Positions 36,371 through 46,089 of a stretch of 64,000 nt of DNA are shown one piece after another. The notes beneath the pieces are model-generated. The model worked only from the letters and a program-made list of their open reading frames with translations, had not been told where the DNA came from and did not search any database. Source of the DNA: Mycolicibacterium pulveris. Lineage in GTDB: Bacteria; Actinomycetota; Actinomycetes; Mycobacteriales; Mycobacteriaceae. The DNA is taken from positions 992,001 through 1,056,000 of the forward strand of contig NZ_AP022599.1 of the NCBI RefSeq assembly GCF_010725725.1. Reading direction: 5' to 3'. The position numbers were made by a program, and so were the translations under genes. The first letter of the stretch is position 1; each line of letters begins with the position of its first letter.

Positions 36371-37701
36371 GGGCGGCGCGGCTCTTGGTGGCGGCGTTGT
36401 TGGTCGCGCTTCCGGTGGGCATGAGCGCGCCTGCGGCGGCGGTGAGCCCACCGGCGGTGGATGACTCGCGGCTGCCCCGGGCGGCATCGCCTGCGCCACC
36501 GCGGCCCACCCGCCAACAGGAGCCATGTGTGTCATCGACCGACACCATCGAGCAGGGCAAGCCAGAGCAGCTCAACGCCCTTGGTTTGCCGTCGGTTTGG
36601 CAACTGACGCGCGGCGGCGGGCAGACGGTCGCGATCATCGACACCGGCGTGTCGCGGCACCGGCTTCTGCCCCACCTCATCCCCGGCGGCGACTATGTGT
36701 CGAGCGGCGACGGCACCGACGACTGCGACGGTCACGGCACGATCGTGGCCGGCATCGTCGGGGCCGCTGGCGACGGCGCGTTCCAAGGCGTCGCACCCGA
36801 CGCCACGATCATCGGTATCCGCCAGTCCAGCACCAAGTTCCGTGCCGTCGACGACGCCACCGGCTCGGGGTTCGGCGACGTGGACACCCTGGCCATGGCG
36901 GTCCGCACCGCCGCCGACATGGGCGCCACGGTGATCAACGTGTCCTCGGTCGCGTGCCTGCCCGCCGAGGACCTCCTCGACGACCGCGCCCTCGGTGCCG
37001 CGCTGGCCTACGCCGTCGACGTCAAGAACGCCGTCGTGGTGGCCGCGGCCGGAAACGTCGGCGGCTTAGGACAATGCCCGCAGCAGAACCCGGTCGATCC
37101 CACGCAGGCCGGCCGTCCCGACTGGGCGGGCGTGCGCGTGGTCGTCAGCCCGGCCTGGTACGACGACTACGTGCTGACGGTCGGGTCGGTCACCCCGAAC
37201 GGTACGGCGTCGAAGTTCACCCTGGCGGGTCCGTGGGTGGATGTCGCCGCTCCCGGTGAGGGCATCGTGTCGCTGGATCCCGATGGCGAGGGCCTCGTCG
37301 ATGAACTGCCCGCCGCCGGCGGCGCGTCGCCGATCGCGGGCACGAGCTACGCCGCTCCTGTGGTGACCGGAGTCGCTGCGCTGCTGCGGGCGCGCTCACC
37401 GGAGCTGACGGCGCGACAGGTCATGCAGCGCATCGAAGCCACCGCACGTCCACCTGCCGCCGGCTGGAATCCTGTTGTCGGACATGGGGTTGTCGATCCG
37501 GTCGCCGCCGTGACCGGCCGTCCCACACAATCGGATGCCCCTGACACACCACGCCGGGTGTCCGTCCCTGTCGCGGACCCGCCGGACGAACGGCCCACCC
37601 GGATCGCCGTGCGCGGTGCGACGGTCTGTGTCGCGGTGTCGGCGGCGCTGATCGCGGTGACGCGGTTACGACGGCGGTCCCAGGCTGTCGCGCACGATTG
37701 A
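36367..37701 (+). CDS. mycP4: ESX-4 subtilisin-like mycosin protease MycP4
   Basis: A 444-residue membrane-anchored serine protease. A signal peptide (residues 1-25, MRAARLLVAALLVALPVGM then SAPAAA) leads into a subtilisin fold with Asp92 (AIIDTGVS), His123 (DCDGHGTIVAG), the oxyanion Asn in VVAAAGNVGG and Ser327 (AGTSYAAPVVTG). A C-terminal helix (ATVCVAVSAALIAVTRLRRR) anchors it in the membrane. Mycosins stabilise and process the ESX machinery. The ATG overlaps the eccD4 stop. The last 36 bp overlap the convergent eccB4. Confidence 0.96.
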   Translation: MRAARLLVAALLVALPVGMSAPAAAVSPPAVDDSRLPRAASPAPPRPTRQQEPCVSSTDTIEQGKPEQLNALGLPSVWQLTRGGGQTVAIIDTGVSRHRLLPHLIPGGDYVSSGDGTDDCDGHGTIVAGIVGAAGDGAFQGVAPDATIIGIRQSSTKFRAVDDATGSGFGDVDTLAMAVRTAADMGATVINVSSVACLPAEDLLDDRALGAALAYAVDVKNAVVVAAAGNVGGLGQCPQQNPVDPTQAGRPDWAGVRVVVSPAWYDDYVLTVGSVTPNGTASKFTLAGPWVDVAAPGEGIVSLDPDGEGLVDELPAAGGASPIAGTSYAAPVVTGVAALLRARSPELTARQVMQRIEATARPPAAGWNPVVGHGVVDPVAAVTGRPTQSDAPDTPRRVSVPVADPPDERPTRIAVRGATVCVAVSAALIAVTRLRRRSQAVAHD

Positions 37702-39060
37702 AGCGGCCGCGACGCTGAGCCCCGGTCCGCGCGGCAGGCTGGCGAGCACGGGCCACGGCGCCGGCACCGGGGCACCGGACAGTCCGAGGCGGTTGGCGGC
37801 GTCGTCGTCGTGCAGGCCGAACACCACCCCGGAGCCGTCGACGTAGTACAACGTCCCGGCGTCCGCGCCGGCACCGGTCACACCGGTCGCCCGCACGTAG
37901 GCCGCGCGACCGCGGGGCAGGTAGACCCGGTCGACGCCGACGCCTGCGTCATCCGCGTTCGCCAGCGACGTGACCGCGTCGAGGTCGGCGACAGGTAGCG
38001 AATTGCCCATCAGCACCCGATGTTCCACGGATCGGGTCGAAGCCGACCACTTCCACCGCACGCACAACACCGGTTCGTCGGCCACTCCCCCGCGATCGGG
38101 GAACCGGCCGACAGGGAGGTCGTCGACCACCGGCACGGACCCGATGACGCCCGGCTCGACGGTGGTGATATCGCGGCGACCCGCGGAGTAGGTGAACCGG
38201 ATGAGGTCGGCGGCGGCCACGCCGATCCGCTGCACCCCATCGCTGAGCACGACGTAGTACGCGGTCGAGTCCGCCTGTGGCAGCCGCACCACCGTGCCCA
38301 CCGCAAGGCGGTGCAGCGTGGCCGGCCCCGCCGTTCCCGCGTTCGCGATGACGGGAACGGCGAGTTCGGGAACCTCCGGCACCGCGGCGAGCATCACCCG
38401 GGAGACGATGCGCGGCTTCACGCCGTCGAGCCGAAGCGCACGCACCACCGCGGGGTTGCGCAGATCCACCCGCGCCCGCACCCCGTCGTAGAGCAGGTAG
38501 GTCGCGGCGGCGCCCTCTCCGCCGGCCACGACGAGCGCGCTGCGGCCGGCATCCAGGTGCTCGACGTCGGCCCCGACGAGCACCGTGGTGGTCGCCGTGG
38601 CGTCCTGGCACACGGTCCAGTCGGATTCCGACTCATCGAGCGGCGGCGCCACGGTGTGCGGTGCGCCGGGAATGCCGACCAGCGCACCTGTTTTCGCGTC
38701 GGCGACCGCGGATGCGCTGACCAGTTCCGGGGTGTCCGCCGTGCCCGCGATGAGCCGGGCCGAGGCGAGGTTGAAAGTCGGATGCATGGTGTCGTCGATC
38801 CGCACGTACAGCGCGCCGGACTCGCGTACGACGGCGATCGGTGCGGCGCCAAGCTCGTTCTTGGGGCCGAGGAACGCCAGGACCGCGCAGGCGGCGATGA
38901 CGATGACCGCCAGCACGCAACCGGCCACCAGCGAAAGCGACTGTGCGCGTAGCGGATCGTCGAGCATCCGGACATCGCCCCGGACCAGGGCGTGGGTCAT
39001 CCGCCGCACCAGGAATCGGTGGCCGCTGAGCTGCAGTCTGGTCGTCGGGTCCCGAGCCAT
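37666..39060 (-). CDS. eccB4: ESX-4 periplasmic component EccB4
   Basis: A 464-residue EccB. A cytosolic N-terminus beginning MARDPTTRLQLSGHRFLVRR and containing MTHALVRGD is followed by one transmembrane helix (SLVAGCVLAVIVIAACAVLAFLG) and a periplasmic region with the EccB repeats. Family stretches include YVRIDDTMHPTFNLASARLI and GIPGAPHTVAPPLDESE (near 125). A Cys pair is suggested by DWTVCQDAT and EPVLCVRWK. It completes the ESX-4 set. Convergent with mycP4, as in other ESX-4 loci. Confidence 0.96.
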   Translation of the reverse strand: MARDPTTRLQLSGHRFLVRRMTHALVRGDVRMLDDPLRAQSLSLVAGCVLAVIVIAACAVLAFLGPKNELGAAPIAVVRESGALYVRIDDTMHPTFNLASARLIAGTADTPELVSASAVADAKTGALVGIPGAPHTVAPPLDESESDWTVCQDATATTTVLVGADVEHLDAGRSALVVAGGEGAAATYLLYDGVRARVDLRNPAVVRALRLDGVKPRIVSRVMLAAVPEVPELAVPVIANAGTAGPATLHRLAVGTVVRLPQADSTAYYVVLSDGVQRIGVAAADLIRFTYSAGRRDITTVEPGVIGSVPVVDDLPVGRFPDRGGVADEPVLCVRWKWSASTRSVEHRVLMGNSLPVADLDAVTSLANADDAGVGVDRVYLPRGRAAYVRATGVTGAGADAGTLYYVDGSGVVFGLHDDDAANRLGLSGAPVPAPWPVLASLPRGPGLSVAAASIVRDSLGPPS

Positions 39061-39108
39061 TCCCCTCCCCCGCGACCCAGCCTAACGGCCGAACGGGCCT
39101 CGGGTTGT

Positions 39109-39187
39109 CACCGATTTCTGCGCCGCCGGCGTTACCTCCGCGCCCAGCGCCGGTTTCGCTGATTCGCGCGGCGCTCACCGATTTCTA
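39109..39187. repeat. 12-bp direct repeats flanking a short intergenic segment
   Basis: TCACCGATTTCT occurs at 39109-39120 and again at 39176-39187, where it runs into the stop codon of the DUF3237 gene. The 55 bp between them carry no gene. This may be a target-site-like or recombination scar, or simple local duplication. Confidence 0.5.
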
Positions 39188-39643
39188 AACGGCCCGAAAG
39201 ACCTCGTACTCCACCCCGAAACCTTCGCGCAGCTTGCCGCGGGCGACGAACACGCTGTGGGCCATCCAGGTATAGCGTGGGTCGCCCGTCTCGACCCGCG
39301 GCGTCGTCCTGAAGTACTGATCCTCGAACGCGGTGGCTCTGCCCGACGCCAGCGCCTGTGCGACGGTTTCGTTCATCTCGAGAAGCCCGAGATACTGCAT
39401 GTAGACGTGGGCCCCGTCGTCGGTGGCGAACTGCAGCCGAACGTCGATGCGCCCGTAGCCATCTGGCGCGATCAACAGCCAGTCCCCACCGCCGCCGACG
39501 GCCTGGGCGTTGAACCGGTCGCCGGTCGCCTCGCCCTCGATCACTTCGGCGAAGATCCGCTGGCCCAGCGGTCCGGCGCCGAAGTCGATCGGCGGTTTGA
39601 GCGACGCCCACATCGAGAATTCGTGTTTGAGCTCAAGACCCAT
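39185..39643 (-). CDS. DUF3237 domain-containing protein
   Basis: A 152-residue single-domain DUF3237 protein: LKHEFSMWASLKPPIDFGAGPLGQR, then GDRFNAQAVGGGGDWLLIAPDGYGRIDVR, FATDDGAHVYMQYLGLLEM and DPRYTWMAHSVFVARGK. Such proteins are small beta-barrels of unknown activity, often beside oxidoreductases or degradation genes. It begins 24 bp after the CGNR gene on the same strand, so they may be co-transcribed. Function not assigned. Confidence 0.85.
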   Translation of the reverse strand: MGLELKHEFSMWASLKPPIDFGAGPLGQRIFAEVIEGEATGDRFNAQAVGGGGDWLLIAPDGYGRIDVRLQFATDDGAHVYMQYLGLLEMNETVAQALASGRATAFEDQYFRTTPRVETGDPRYTWMAHSVFVARGKLREGFGVEYEVFRAV

Positions 39644-39668
39644 GCCGACCCCCTCGCACCGAAGGCCC

Positions 39669-40244
39669 TCACGTTACGCCGTCGCCGGTATGTGCGCGGC
39701 GTTGTCGATAGGCCGCCACGTGCTGGCGGTTGCCGCAGTTGCCGGTGTCACAGAACTTGCCCGACCGGTTGCGCGAGAGGTCGACCAGCACGGCCTCGCA
39801 GTCGGGCGCGGCGCAGGTCTTGAGCCGGCGCAACTCACCGGTGCGGATCAGGTCGGCAAGGGCCATCGCCATCTCGGCACCCATCCGCTGCCACAGCGGA
39901 TCGGAAACGGACGCGAGATGCAGGTGCCATTCGGGCATCTCCGGATGACGCGTCAGCCACGGGGCAGCACGGGTGTCGCTCAGCAACGCGTTCACCTGGC
40001 TGACGACCTGCTCCTCGTCGCCGGCGGCCGCCCAGATCTTCCCGAGCCGCTCCCGTAGCCGCCGCACGGCGCGCAGTTCCTCGTCGTCGTGATCGCGGCG
40101 ACCCGTCCAGCCGAACCTGTCCAGGTAGCGGTTCAGGGCGGCCATGTCGGCGAGCTGGTCGCCTGCCACCCGGTCGCTGTTGACCAGCACACAGATGGCC
40201 CGCAACGTGAGGTCGGTGTCATGACTGAAAAGCATTTGACCCAT
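39669..40244 (-). CDS. CGNR zinc-finger (ABATE-domain) transcriptional regulator
   Basis: A 191-residue protein with an N-terminal ABATE-like domain (DTDLTLRAICVLVNSDRVAGDQL) and a C-terminal CGNR zinc finger: Cys pairs in LKTCAAPDCEAVLVDLSRNR and GKFCDTGNCGNRQHVAAYR. The latter holds the CGNR tetrad and the DNA-contacting basic end. The ATG at 40244 is chosen; the frame extends 12 codons further. It is divergent from an EamA transporter, with 64 bp between the starts, so it probably controls that exporter and itself. The effector is unknown. Confidence 0.85.
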   Translation of the reverse strand: MGQMLFSHDTDLTLRAICVLVNSDRVAGDQLADMAALNRYLDRFGWTGRRDHDDEELRAVRRLRERLGKIWAAAGDEEQVVSQVNALLSDTRAAPWLTRHPEMPEWHLHLASVSDPLWQRMGAEMAMALADLIRTGELRRLKTCAAPDCEAVLVDLSRNRSGKFCDTGNCGNRQHVAAYRQRRAHTGDGVT

Positions 40245-40308
40245 GACCCCCTTCGTCGCTAATGTCATGACCAAAGACAATTTTACTCATTACGCTCGGG
40301 GGGTGCTC

Positions 40309-41322
40309 ATGGCCGCGGATCAGCTGCGCACGCGACCGGCCGGCGAGCACTTCCGCCTCGGCTTGCTTCTCGCGCTGACCTCGGCGTTCGCGTTCGGGTG
40401 CTCGGGGCCGTTCGCCAGATCGCTGATGGATGCCGGCTGGACGCCGACGGCCGCGGTGGTCGCCCGGCTGGCCGGCGGGGCGCTGGTCATGGCGCTGTTC
40501 GCGACGTTGGTGCGGCCGGGCTGGATCCGGGAGGCGGTGACGCACCGCAGGGCGGTGCTGGCCTACGGCGTGATCCCGATCGCCGGGGCGCAGCTGTTCT
40601 ACTACAACGCGGTCGCACACCTGTCGGTCGGCGTCGCGCTGCTGCTCGAGTACACCGCGCCCATCCTCGTGGTCGCGTGGGTCTGGGCCACCACCCGGCG
40701 CAGACCGACCTATCTGACCTTGGCGGGTGTTGCGCTGGCATTTGCGGGAATGATGTTGGTGCTCAACGTCTTCGCGGCGGCACACGTCAGCGTGGTCGGC
40801 GTCGGCTGGGGGCTGGCCGCCGCGGTGTGCGCGGCCTGCTACTTCGTGATGTCCGCCAACGTCAACGAGGACGGCGACGACGCCGTGCATCCCGTCACCT
40901 TGGCCGCGGGCGGGCTCGTCGTCGGCGCGGTGACCGTCACGCTGCTCGGCGTAACCGGGGTGATGCCGCTGACCTTCACCACCAACGACGCCGTCGTCGC
41001 CGGATGGACGACCGCGTGGCTGGTGCCGGTGGTCGCGCTGGGCGTGCTGGCCACCGCGGTCGCCTACACGCTGGGCATCTTCGGCATCGCGCTGTTGCGG
41101 CCGCGGTTCGCCTCCCTGGTCGGGCTCTCCGAGGTGATGTTCGCCGTGCTCGCCGCCTGGGTGCTGGTGGGCGAGTCGATCACCGTCACGCAGGCCATCG
41201 GCGGTGCGATCGTCCTGTGCGGGCTGGCGCTGGCCCGCCTCGGCGACCGCTCCGAGGAGGTCGCCGAGGCAACCTGGCCGGACGGCCCGGTCGGAAAGAT
41301 GCCGACCGCCGCTGACCGTTAG
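40309..41322 (+). CDS. EamA/DMT-family transporter
   Basis: A 337-residue drug/metabolite-type exporter with about ten transmembrane helices arranged as two EamA repeats (first from LGLLLALTSAFAFGCSGPFAR, second from VVGVGWGLAAAVCAACYFVMS). The repeat hallmark ALLLEYTAPILVVAWVW is present. The ATG at 40309 is chosen because GGGGGG lies 5 nt before it; an in-frame ATG at 40243 would overlap the regulator start. Likely an amino-acid or small-metabolite exporter, substrate unknown, probably under the divergent CGNR regulator. Confidence 0.85.
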   Translation: MAADQLRTRPAGEHFRLGLLLALTSAFAFGCSGPFARSLMDAGWTPTAAVVARLAGGALVMALFATLVRPGWIREAVTHRRAVLAYGVIPIAGAQLFYYNAVAHLSVGVALLLEYTAPILVVAWVWATTRRRPTYLTLAGVALAFAGMMLVLNVFAAAHVSVVGVGWGLAAAVCAACYFVMSANVNEDGDDAVHPVTLAAGGLVVGAVTVTLLGVTGVMPLTFTTNDAVVAGWTTAWLVPVVALGVLATAVAYTLGIFGIALLRPRFASLVGLSEVMFAVLAAWVLVGESITVTQAIGGAIVLCGLALARLGDRSEEVAEATWPDGPVGKMPTAADR

Positions 41323-41355
41323 ACCGTCGACGGCATGATGTGTGAGTATGTCGGC

Positions 41356-42027
41356 GTGACTTTGCTGCGCGCAATGCGCCTGCCGGCAGCGGCGGCGGCC
41401 GTCGTCGCCGCGTTCGTCATCGGCCCGATGCCGTCGGCCGTGCCCCAGCCAGGCCCGCCCCCCGGGCAGTGCCCCGACGTCGAGGTGATCTTCGCCCGCG
41501 GCACCGACGACACCCCCGGCCTGGGCACGCCCGGCACGGCGTTCGTCGACGCGCTGCGCCGGCAGGTTACGGGGCGAAGCGTCACCGCCTACGCGGTCGA
41601 CTATCCCGCCTCCTACGATTTCCTGGCCGCCGCGGACGGAGCGACCGACGCCACCAACCGGGTCACGCTCATGGCGCAGCAGTGCCCGTCGACACGCATC
41701 GTGCTCGGCGGCTATTCGCAGGGTGCGGCGGTGATGGACATGCTGGCCGGGGTGCCGCCGCTGGGCAACAAGATCGGATCCATGGGATCGGCGCCTCCGC
41801 TGCCCGGCAGCCTGCACCGAAACATCGCCGCGGTCGTGGTGTTCGGCAACCCGGCAGCCAAGTTCAACAACCCGATCACCGGTTCGGTCTTCGCCGGCCG
41901 GGCGATCGACCTGTGCAAGGACGGCGATCCGATCTGCTCCCGCGGCCGCAATCCGTTCGCGCACAACGATTATGTGAGCGCCGGACTGATTCAGCAGGGC
42001 GCGAACTTCGCCGCGGGCCTGGTCTGA
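41356..42027 (+). CDS. cutinase-like serine esterase, copy 1
   Basis: A 223-residue secreted cutinase-family esterase. The signal peptide core is MRLPAAAAAVVAAFVIG. The mature domain opens QCPDVEVIFARGTDDTPGLG and has the nucleophile elbow RIVLGGYSQGAAVMDMLAG, the acid in LCKDGDPICSRGRNPFAH and the catalytic His in the last of these. Cys pairs match the family disulfides. The GTG at 41356 gives a signal region of similar length to copy 2; in-frame ATGs at 41335 and 41374 are alternatives. First of three tandem copies where M. tuberculosis has two (Rv3451/Rv3452). Substrates are probably medium-chain esters or lipids. Confidence 0.9.
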   Translation: MTLLRAMRLPAAAAAVVAAFVIGPMPSAVPQPGPPPGQCPDVEVIFARGTDDTPGLGTPGTAFVDALRRQVTGRSVTAYAVDYPASYDFLAAADGATDATNRVTLMAQQCPSTRIVLGGYSQGAAVMDMLAGVPPLGNKIGSMGSAPPLPGSLHRNIAAVVVFGNPAAKFNNPITGSVFAGRAIDLCKDGDPICSRGRNPFAHNDYVSAGLIQQGANFAAGLV

Positions 42028-42041
42028 CCGCCATCCTCCGT

Positions 42042-42047
42042 TATCAT
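42042..42047 (+). promoter_or_regulatory. -10 element of cutinase copy 2 (leaderless)
   Basis: TATCAT 8 nt before the GTG of the second cutinase. The surrounding string CGCCATCC...CGTTATCAT recurs before the third copy, showing duplicated promoters. Confidence 0.6.
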
Positions 42048-42055
42048 CTGGATCC

Positions 42056-42706
42056 GTGGATCTGCGTCGTCTTCGCCGACGGCTCGTCGGCGCCGCCTTT
42101 GCCACGCTGACCGCGTCGGCCCTCCTCGTCCCGACCACCGCATCGGCGCAGCCGTGCTCGGATGTGACGGTGGTGTTCGCGCGGGGTACCGGTGAACCGC
42201 CGGGCATCGGCCGGGTCGGTCAGGCGTTCGTCGACGCGCTCCGCCCCCAGCTCGGTAACCGGACGTTGTCCAGCTACGGGGTGAACTACCCGGCCAGCTA
42301 CGACTTCGTCCTCGCCGCAGACGGTGCCGCGGAGGCCTCGGCGTATGTCTCGAACATTGTGGCCACCTGCCCGTCGACGCGGGTCGTGCTCGGCGGGTTC
42401 TCTCAGGGTGCGGCGGTGGTCGACATGCTGGCCGGGGTGCCGCCGCTCGGGAACCGCCTCGGGGCGGTGGGCCCGATGCTGCCGCCGACGGCGGTGTCCA
42501 AGGTCGCCGCGGTCGCCGTGTTCGGCAATCCAGCGACAAAGTTCGGCAACCCGATCACCAGCTCGGTCTTCGGCGGGCGGGCGATCGACCTCTGCACCGA
42601 CGGCGACCCGATCTGCTCGCCCGGCCGGAATCCGTTCGCTCACAGCAACTACGTCAGCGCCGGGATGGCACACCAGGCGGCGAACTTCGTGGCCAGCCTG
42701 GTGTAG
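42056..42706 (+). CDS. cutinase-like serine esterase, copy 2
   Basis: A 216-residue secreted cutinase, strongly similar to copy 1. The twin-Arg-rich start MDLRRLRRRLVGAAFATL leads a signal peptide cleaved near TASAQPC. The mature enzyme has VTVVFARGTGEPPGIGRVG, the elbow RVVLGGFSQGAAVVDMLAG and the Asp/His region LCTDGDPICSPGRNPFAHSNY. Nearly every catalytic block is shared with copy 1, so this is a recent tandem duplication. The GTG start coincides with the expected transcription start of the TATCAT promoter, implying a leaderless mRNA. Confidence 0.93.
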   Translation: MDLRRLRRRLVGAAFATLTASALLVPTTASAQPCSDVTVVFARGTGEPPGIGRVGQAFVDALRPQLGNRTLSSYGVNYPASYDFVLAADGAAEASAYVSNIVATCPSTRVVLGGFSQGAAVVDMLAGVPPLGNRLGAVGPMLPPTAVSKVAAVAVFGNPATKFGNPITSSVFGGRAIDLCTDGDPICSPGRNPFAHSNYVSAGMAHQAANFVASLV

Positions 42707-42752
42707 ACGGTCGGCCGGCAAATTCGCCGCCGCCGGCGTTGTCGCCATCCGT

Positions 42753-42758
42753 TATCAT
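42753..42758 (+). promoter_or_regulatory. -10 element of cutinase copy 3 (leaderless)
   Basis: TATCAT 7 nt before the GTG of the third cutinase, in the same CGCCATCC-GTTATCAT context as copy 2. It fixes the GTG at 42766 as start in preference to the longer frame. Confidence 0.6.
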
Positions 42759-42765
42759 CGGCTGG

Positions 42766-43461
42766 GTGAAAAACGATCTTGTACGTCGTTGCGGGCGTCG
42801 GGGGCTGCTGCTTGTGGCGGCAGTGGTGCTCGCGGCGACCGGCCTGATCGCACCGGCAACGCCTGCCTACCAATGGTTTGCGCCCGTGGCTGCCGCGCAG
42901 TCCTGCCCGCAGGCCGAGCTGATCTTCGCCCGCGGCCGCACCGAAGCCCCCGGCGCCGGGGTGATCGGCAATGCGCTCATCAGCGCGATCCGCAGCAAGA
43001 CCGACAAGAGCATCAACCTCTACTCCGTGAACTACCCCGCGGACTATGAGATCGACATCGGCGCCAACGACATGAGCGCGCGCATCCAGGACATGTCGGC
43101 CCGCTGCCCCGACACCCGGCTGGTGCTTGGCGGTTATTCGCTGGGCGCCGCGGTAACCGACGTCGTGCTGGCCGCACCCATCGCGGCGTTCGGTTTCAAG
43201 AACCCGCTGCCGGCCGGCATGGACCGTCACATCGCCGCCATCGCGCTGTTCGGCAACGGCATCGCCTGGGTGGGGCCGATCACGAACTTCAGCCCGCTCT
43301 ACGGCGAACGCACCATCGAGCTGTGTCACGGCGCGGACCCGATCTGCAGCCCTGCCGACCCCAAGACATGGGAGGGCAACTGGCCCGACCACCTGGCGCG
43401 GGCCTACATCAACGGGGGCATGGTCAATCAAGCCGCGGATTTCATCGTGGCCCGCATCTAG
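42766..43461 (+). CDS. cutinase-like serine esterase, copy 3 (diverged)
   Basis: A 231-residue secreted cutinase-family protein, more diverged than the first two. The signal region is [21 protein letters not shown]. The mature part begins [21 protein letters not shown] and has the elbow [19 protein letters not shown], the acid in [18 protein letters not shown] and the His in [14 protein letters not shown]. The loop between acid and His is longer than in copies 1 and 2, suggesting a different substrate. Its stop overlaps the truA stop by 4 bp (convergent). Confidence 0.9.
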   Translation: MKNDLVRRCGRRGLLLVAAVVLAATGLIAPATPAYQWFAPVAAAQSCPQAELIFARGRTEAPGAGVIGNALISAIRSKTDKSINLYSVNYPADYEIDIGANDMSARIQDMSARCPDTRLVLGGYSLGAAVTDVVLAAPIAAFGFKNPLPAGMDRHIAAIALFGNGIAWVGPITNFSPLYGERTIELCHGADPICSPADPKTWEGNWPDHLARAYINGGMVNQAADFIVARI

Positions 43462-44351
43462 TCGACGACCCGCAGATCCCGGGTCACCCTGGTCCGTGCC
43501 TCGAGTTGGTCGTCGGGCGGATAGTCCACGCCGACGAGGGTCAGGCCCTGCGGCGGTGCCGCCGTGAACTCGCTGGAGCGTCGCTCGGCCATCAACAGCA
43601 TTGCGCACCAATCGGGTTCGTGGCGATGCTCACCCACCGCGAGCAGCGCACCCACCAGGGACCGGACCATCGACCAGCAGAACGCGTCAGCGGTGACGTG
43701 GGCGGTGATGCGGTCACCGTCGCGCGACCAGTCCAGCCGCTGCAGGTCCCGGATCGTGGTGGCCCCTTCGCGCTGACGGCAGAACGCGGCGAAGTCGTGC
43801 AGCCCCAGCAGGTGCCGGGATCCCGCAGCCATGGCGTCGACGTCCAGCGGGCGCGGCCACGCCGTCACATAGCGGGCATCCTGCGGGTCCACACCGTACG
43901 GCGCCGTCGACAACCGGTAGATGTAATGGCGGCGCAGCGCCGAGAACCGTGCGTCGAAACCTGATGGGGCGCGGGCTATGTGGCGAACACGCACGTCGGC
44001 GGGCAGGAACCGGCCGAGCCGTCGCACCAGCGGAAGAAACTCACTGTCACCCGGACGTGGCGTGCGCGGGTAGGCGTGCGACAGCGCATCGGCGGGCACG
44101 TCGACGTGGGCGACCTGCCCGGTGGCGTGCACACCGGCGTCGGTGCGTCCCGCCGCTCGCAGCTGCACCGGAGTGCGGAACACCGTCGACAACGCCTTGT
44201 CGAGGACGCCCGCCACGGTGCGCTGCCCAGCCTGCACGGCCCACCCGGCGAAATCGGTTCCGTCGTAGGCGATATCGAGGCGAAGACGAACATGCCCGCC
44301 ACCGGAGTCGATGGCGGGCATGTTCACGAAGTCGTCAGGACTTGTCGTCAT
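43458..44351 (-). CDS. truA: tRNA pseudouridine(38-40) synthase TruA
   Basis: A 297-residue pseudouridine synthase acting on positions 38-40 of the tRNA anticodon arm. It begins with [27 protein letters not shown]. The catalytic Asp lies in [18 protein letters not shown], followed by [18 protein letters not shown] and [21 protein letters not shown]. The ATG at 44351 is chosen and overlaps the rplQ end by 17 bp; ATG 44321 is an alternative. The Arg-rich extension beyond is a shadow of rplQ. Last gene of the infA-rpoA-rplQ ribosomal operon, as usual in mycobacteria. Confidence 0.95.
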   Translation of the reverse strand: MTTSPDDFVNMPAIDSGGGHVRLRLDIAYDGTDFAGWAVQAGQRTVAGVLDKALSTVFRTPVQLRAAGRTDAGVHATGQVAHVDVPADALSHAYPRTPRPGDSEFLPLVRRLGRFLPADVRVRHIARAPSGFDARFSALRRHYIYRLSTAPYGVDPQDARYVTAWPRPLDVDAMAAGSRHLLGLHDFAAFCRQREGATTIRDLQRLDWSRDGDRITAHVTADAFCWSMVRSLVGALLAVGEHRHEPDWCAMLLMAERRSSEFTAAPPQGLTLVGVDYPPDDQLEARTRVTRDLRVVD

Positions 44352-44928
44352 CCTTGTCGGCTTCAGCCTCAGGGGCCTGGTCGGCGGCGACCTCGGTCGA
44401 CTCCGCCTTGGCCTCCTCGACCGACTGGTCCTCGGTCGGACCCTCGGCGGCTTCCGGCTCGACCGCGGCCTGCGGCGCCGACGCCGCCGCGACCTTCTGC
44501 TCGGCCTTCTCGGCGCGCTTCGCCTGCGAAGCCGCGGCACGCCTAGCGCGCTCGGCCTCCGAAGTCACCGTCTTCTCCCGCACCAGCTCGATGACCGCCA
44601 TGGGCGCGTTGTCGCCCTTGCGTGCCTCGACCTTGATGATGCGGGTGTAGCCGCCGTTGCGGTCGGCGTAGAACGGGCCGATCTCGGCGAACAGCGTGTG
44701 CACCACGTCCTTGTCGCGGATCTTCTTCATCACCTCACGCCGATTGTGCAACGTGCCCTTCTTGGCGTGGGTGATGAGCTTCTCCGCATAGGGCCGCAAC
44801 GCCCGCGCCTTGGGCTCGGTCGTCTTGATCCGGCCGTGCTCGAAGAGCGATGTGGCCAGGTTGGCCAGGAGCGCCTTCTGGTGTGAGGACGACCCGCCGA
44901 GGCGAGGACCCTTGGTGGGCTTGGGCAT
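44335..44928 (-). CDS. rplQ: 50S ribosomal protein L17 with long acidic C-terminal extension
   Basis: L17 core of about 120 residues ([60 protein letters not shown]), then a tail of about 75 residues. The tail starts as a basic/Ala helix ([20 protein letters not shown]) and ends in acidic low complexity ([11 protein letters not shown]). Actinobacterial L17 commonly has such tails. 197 residues in all. Follows rpoA. Confidence 0.97.
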   Translation of the reverse strand: MPKPTKGPRLGGSSSHQKALLANLATSLFEHGRIKTTEPKARALRPYAEKLITHAKKGTLHNRREVMKKIRDKDVVHTLFAEIGPFYADRNGGYTRIIKVEARKGDNAPMAVIELVREKTVTSEAERARRAAASQAKRAEKAEQKVAAASAPQAAVEPEAAEGPTEDQSVEEAKAESTEVAADQAPEAEADKDDDKS

Positions 44929-44956
44929 TGCGAACTCCTATGAGGGATGTGACGTA

Positions 44957-46018
<1,062 letters not shown>

Positions 46019-46089
46019 CTATCTCCTTCTCGACACCCGCTATTTGATGCCGGTTGGGGTTCTGCGGTCGGGTGCGCCGCAGAAGTCTT

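Noticed and set aside
40219..42207. 662-residue minus-strand open frame opposite the exporter and cutinases
   Set aside because: Low-complexity Gly/Arg/His/Asp protein overlapping two clear genes; no domain.
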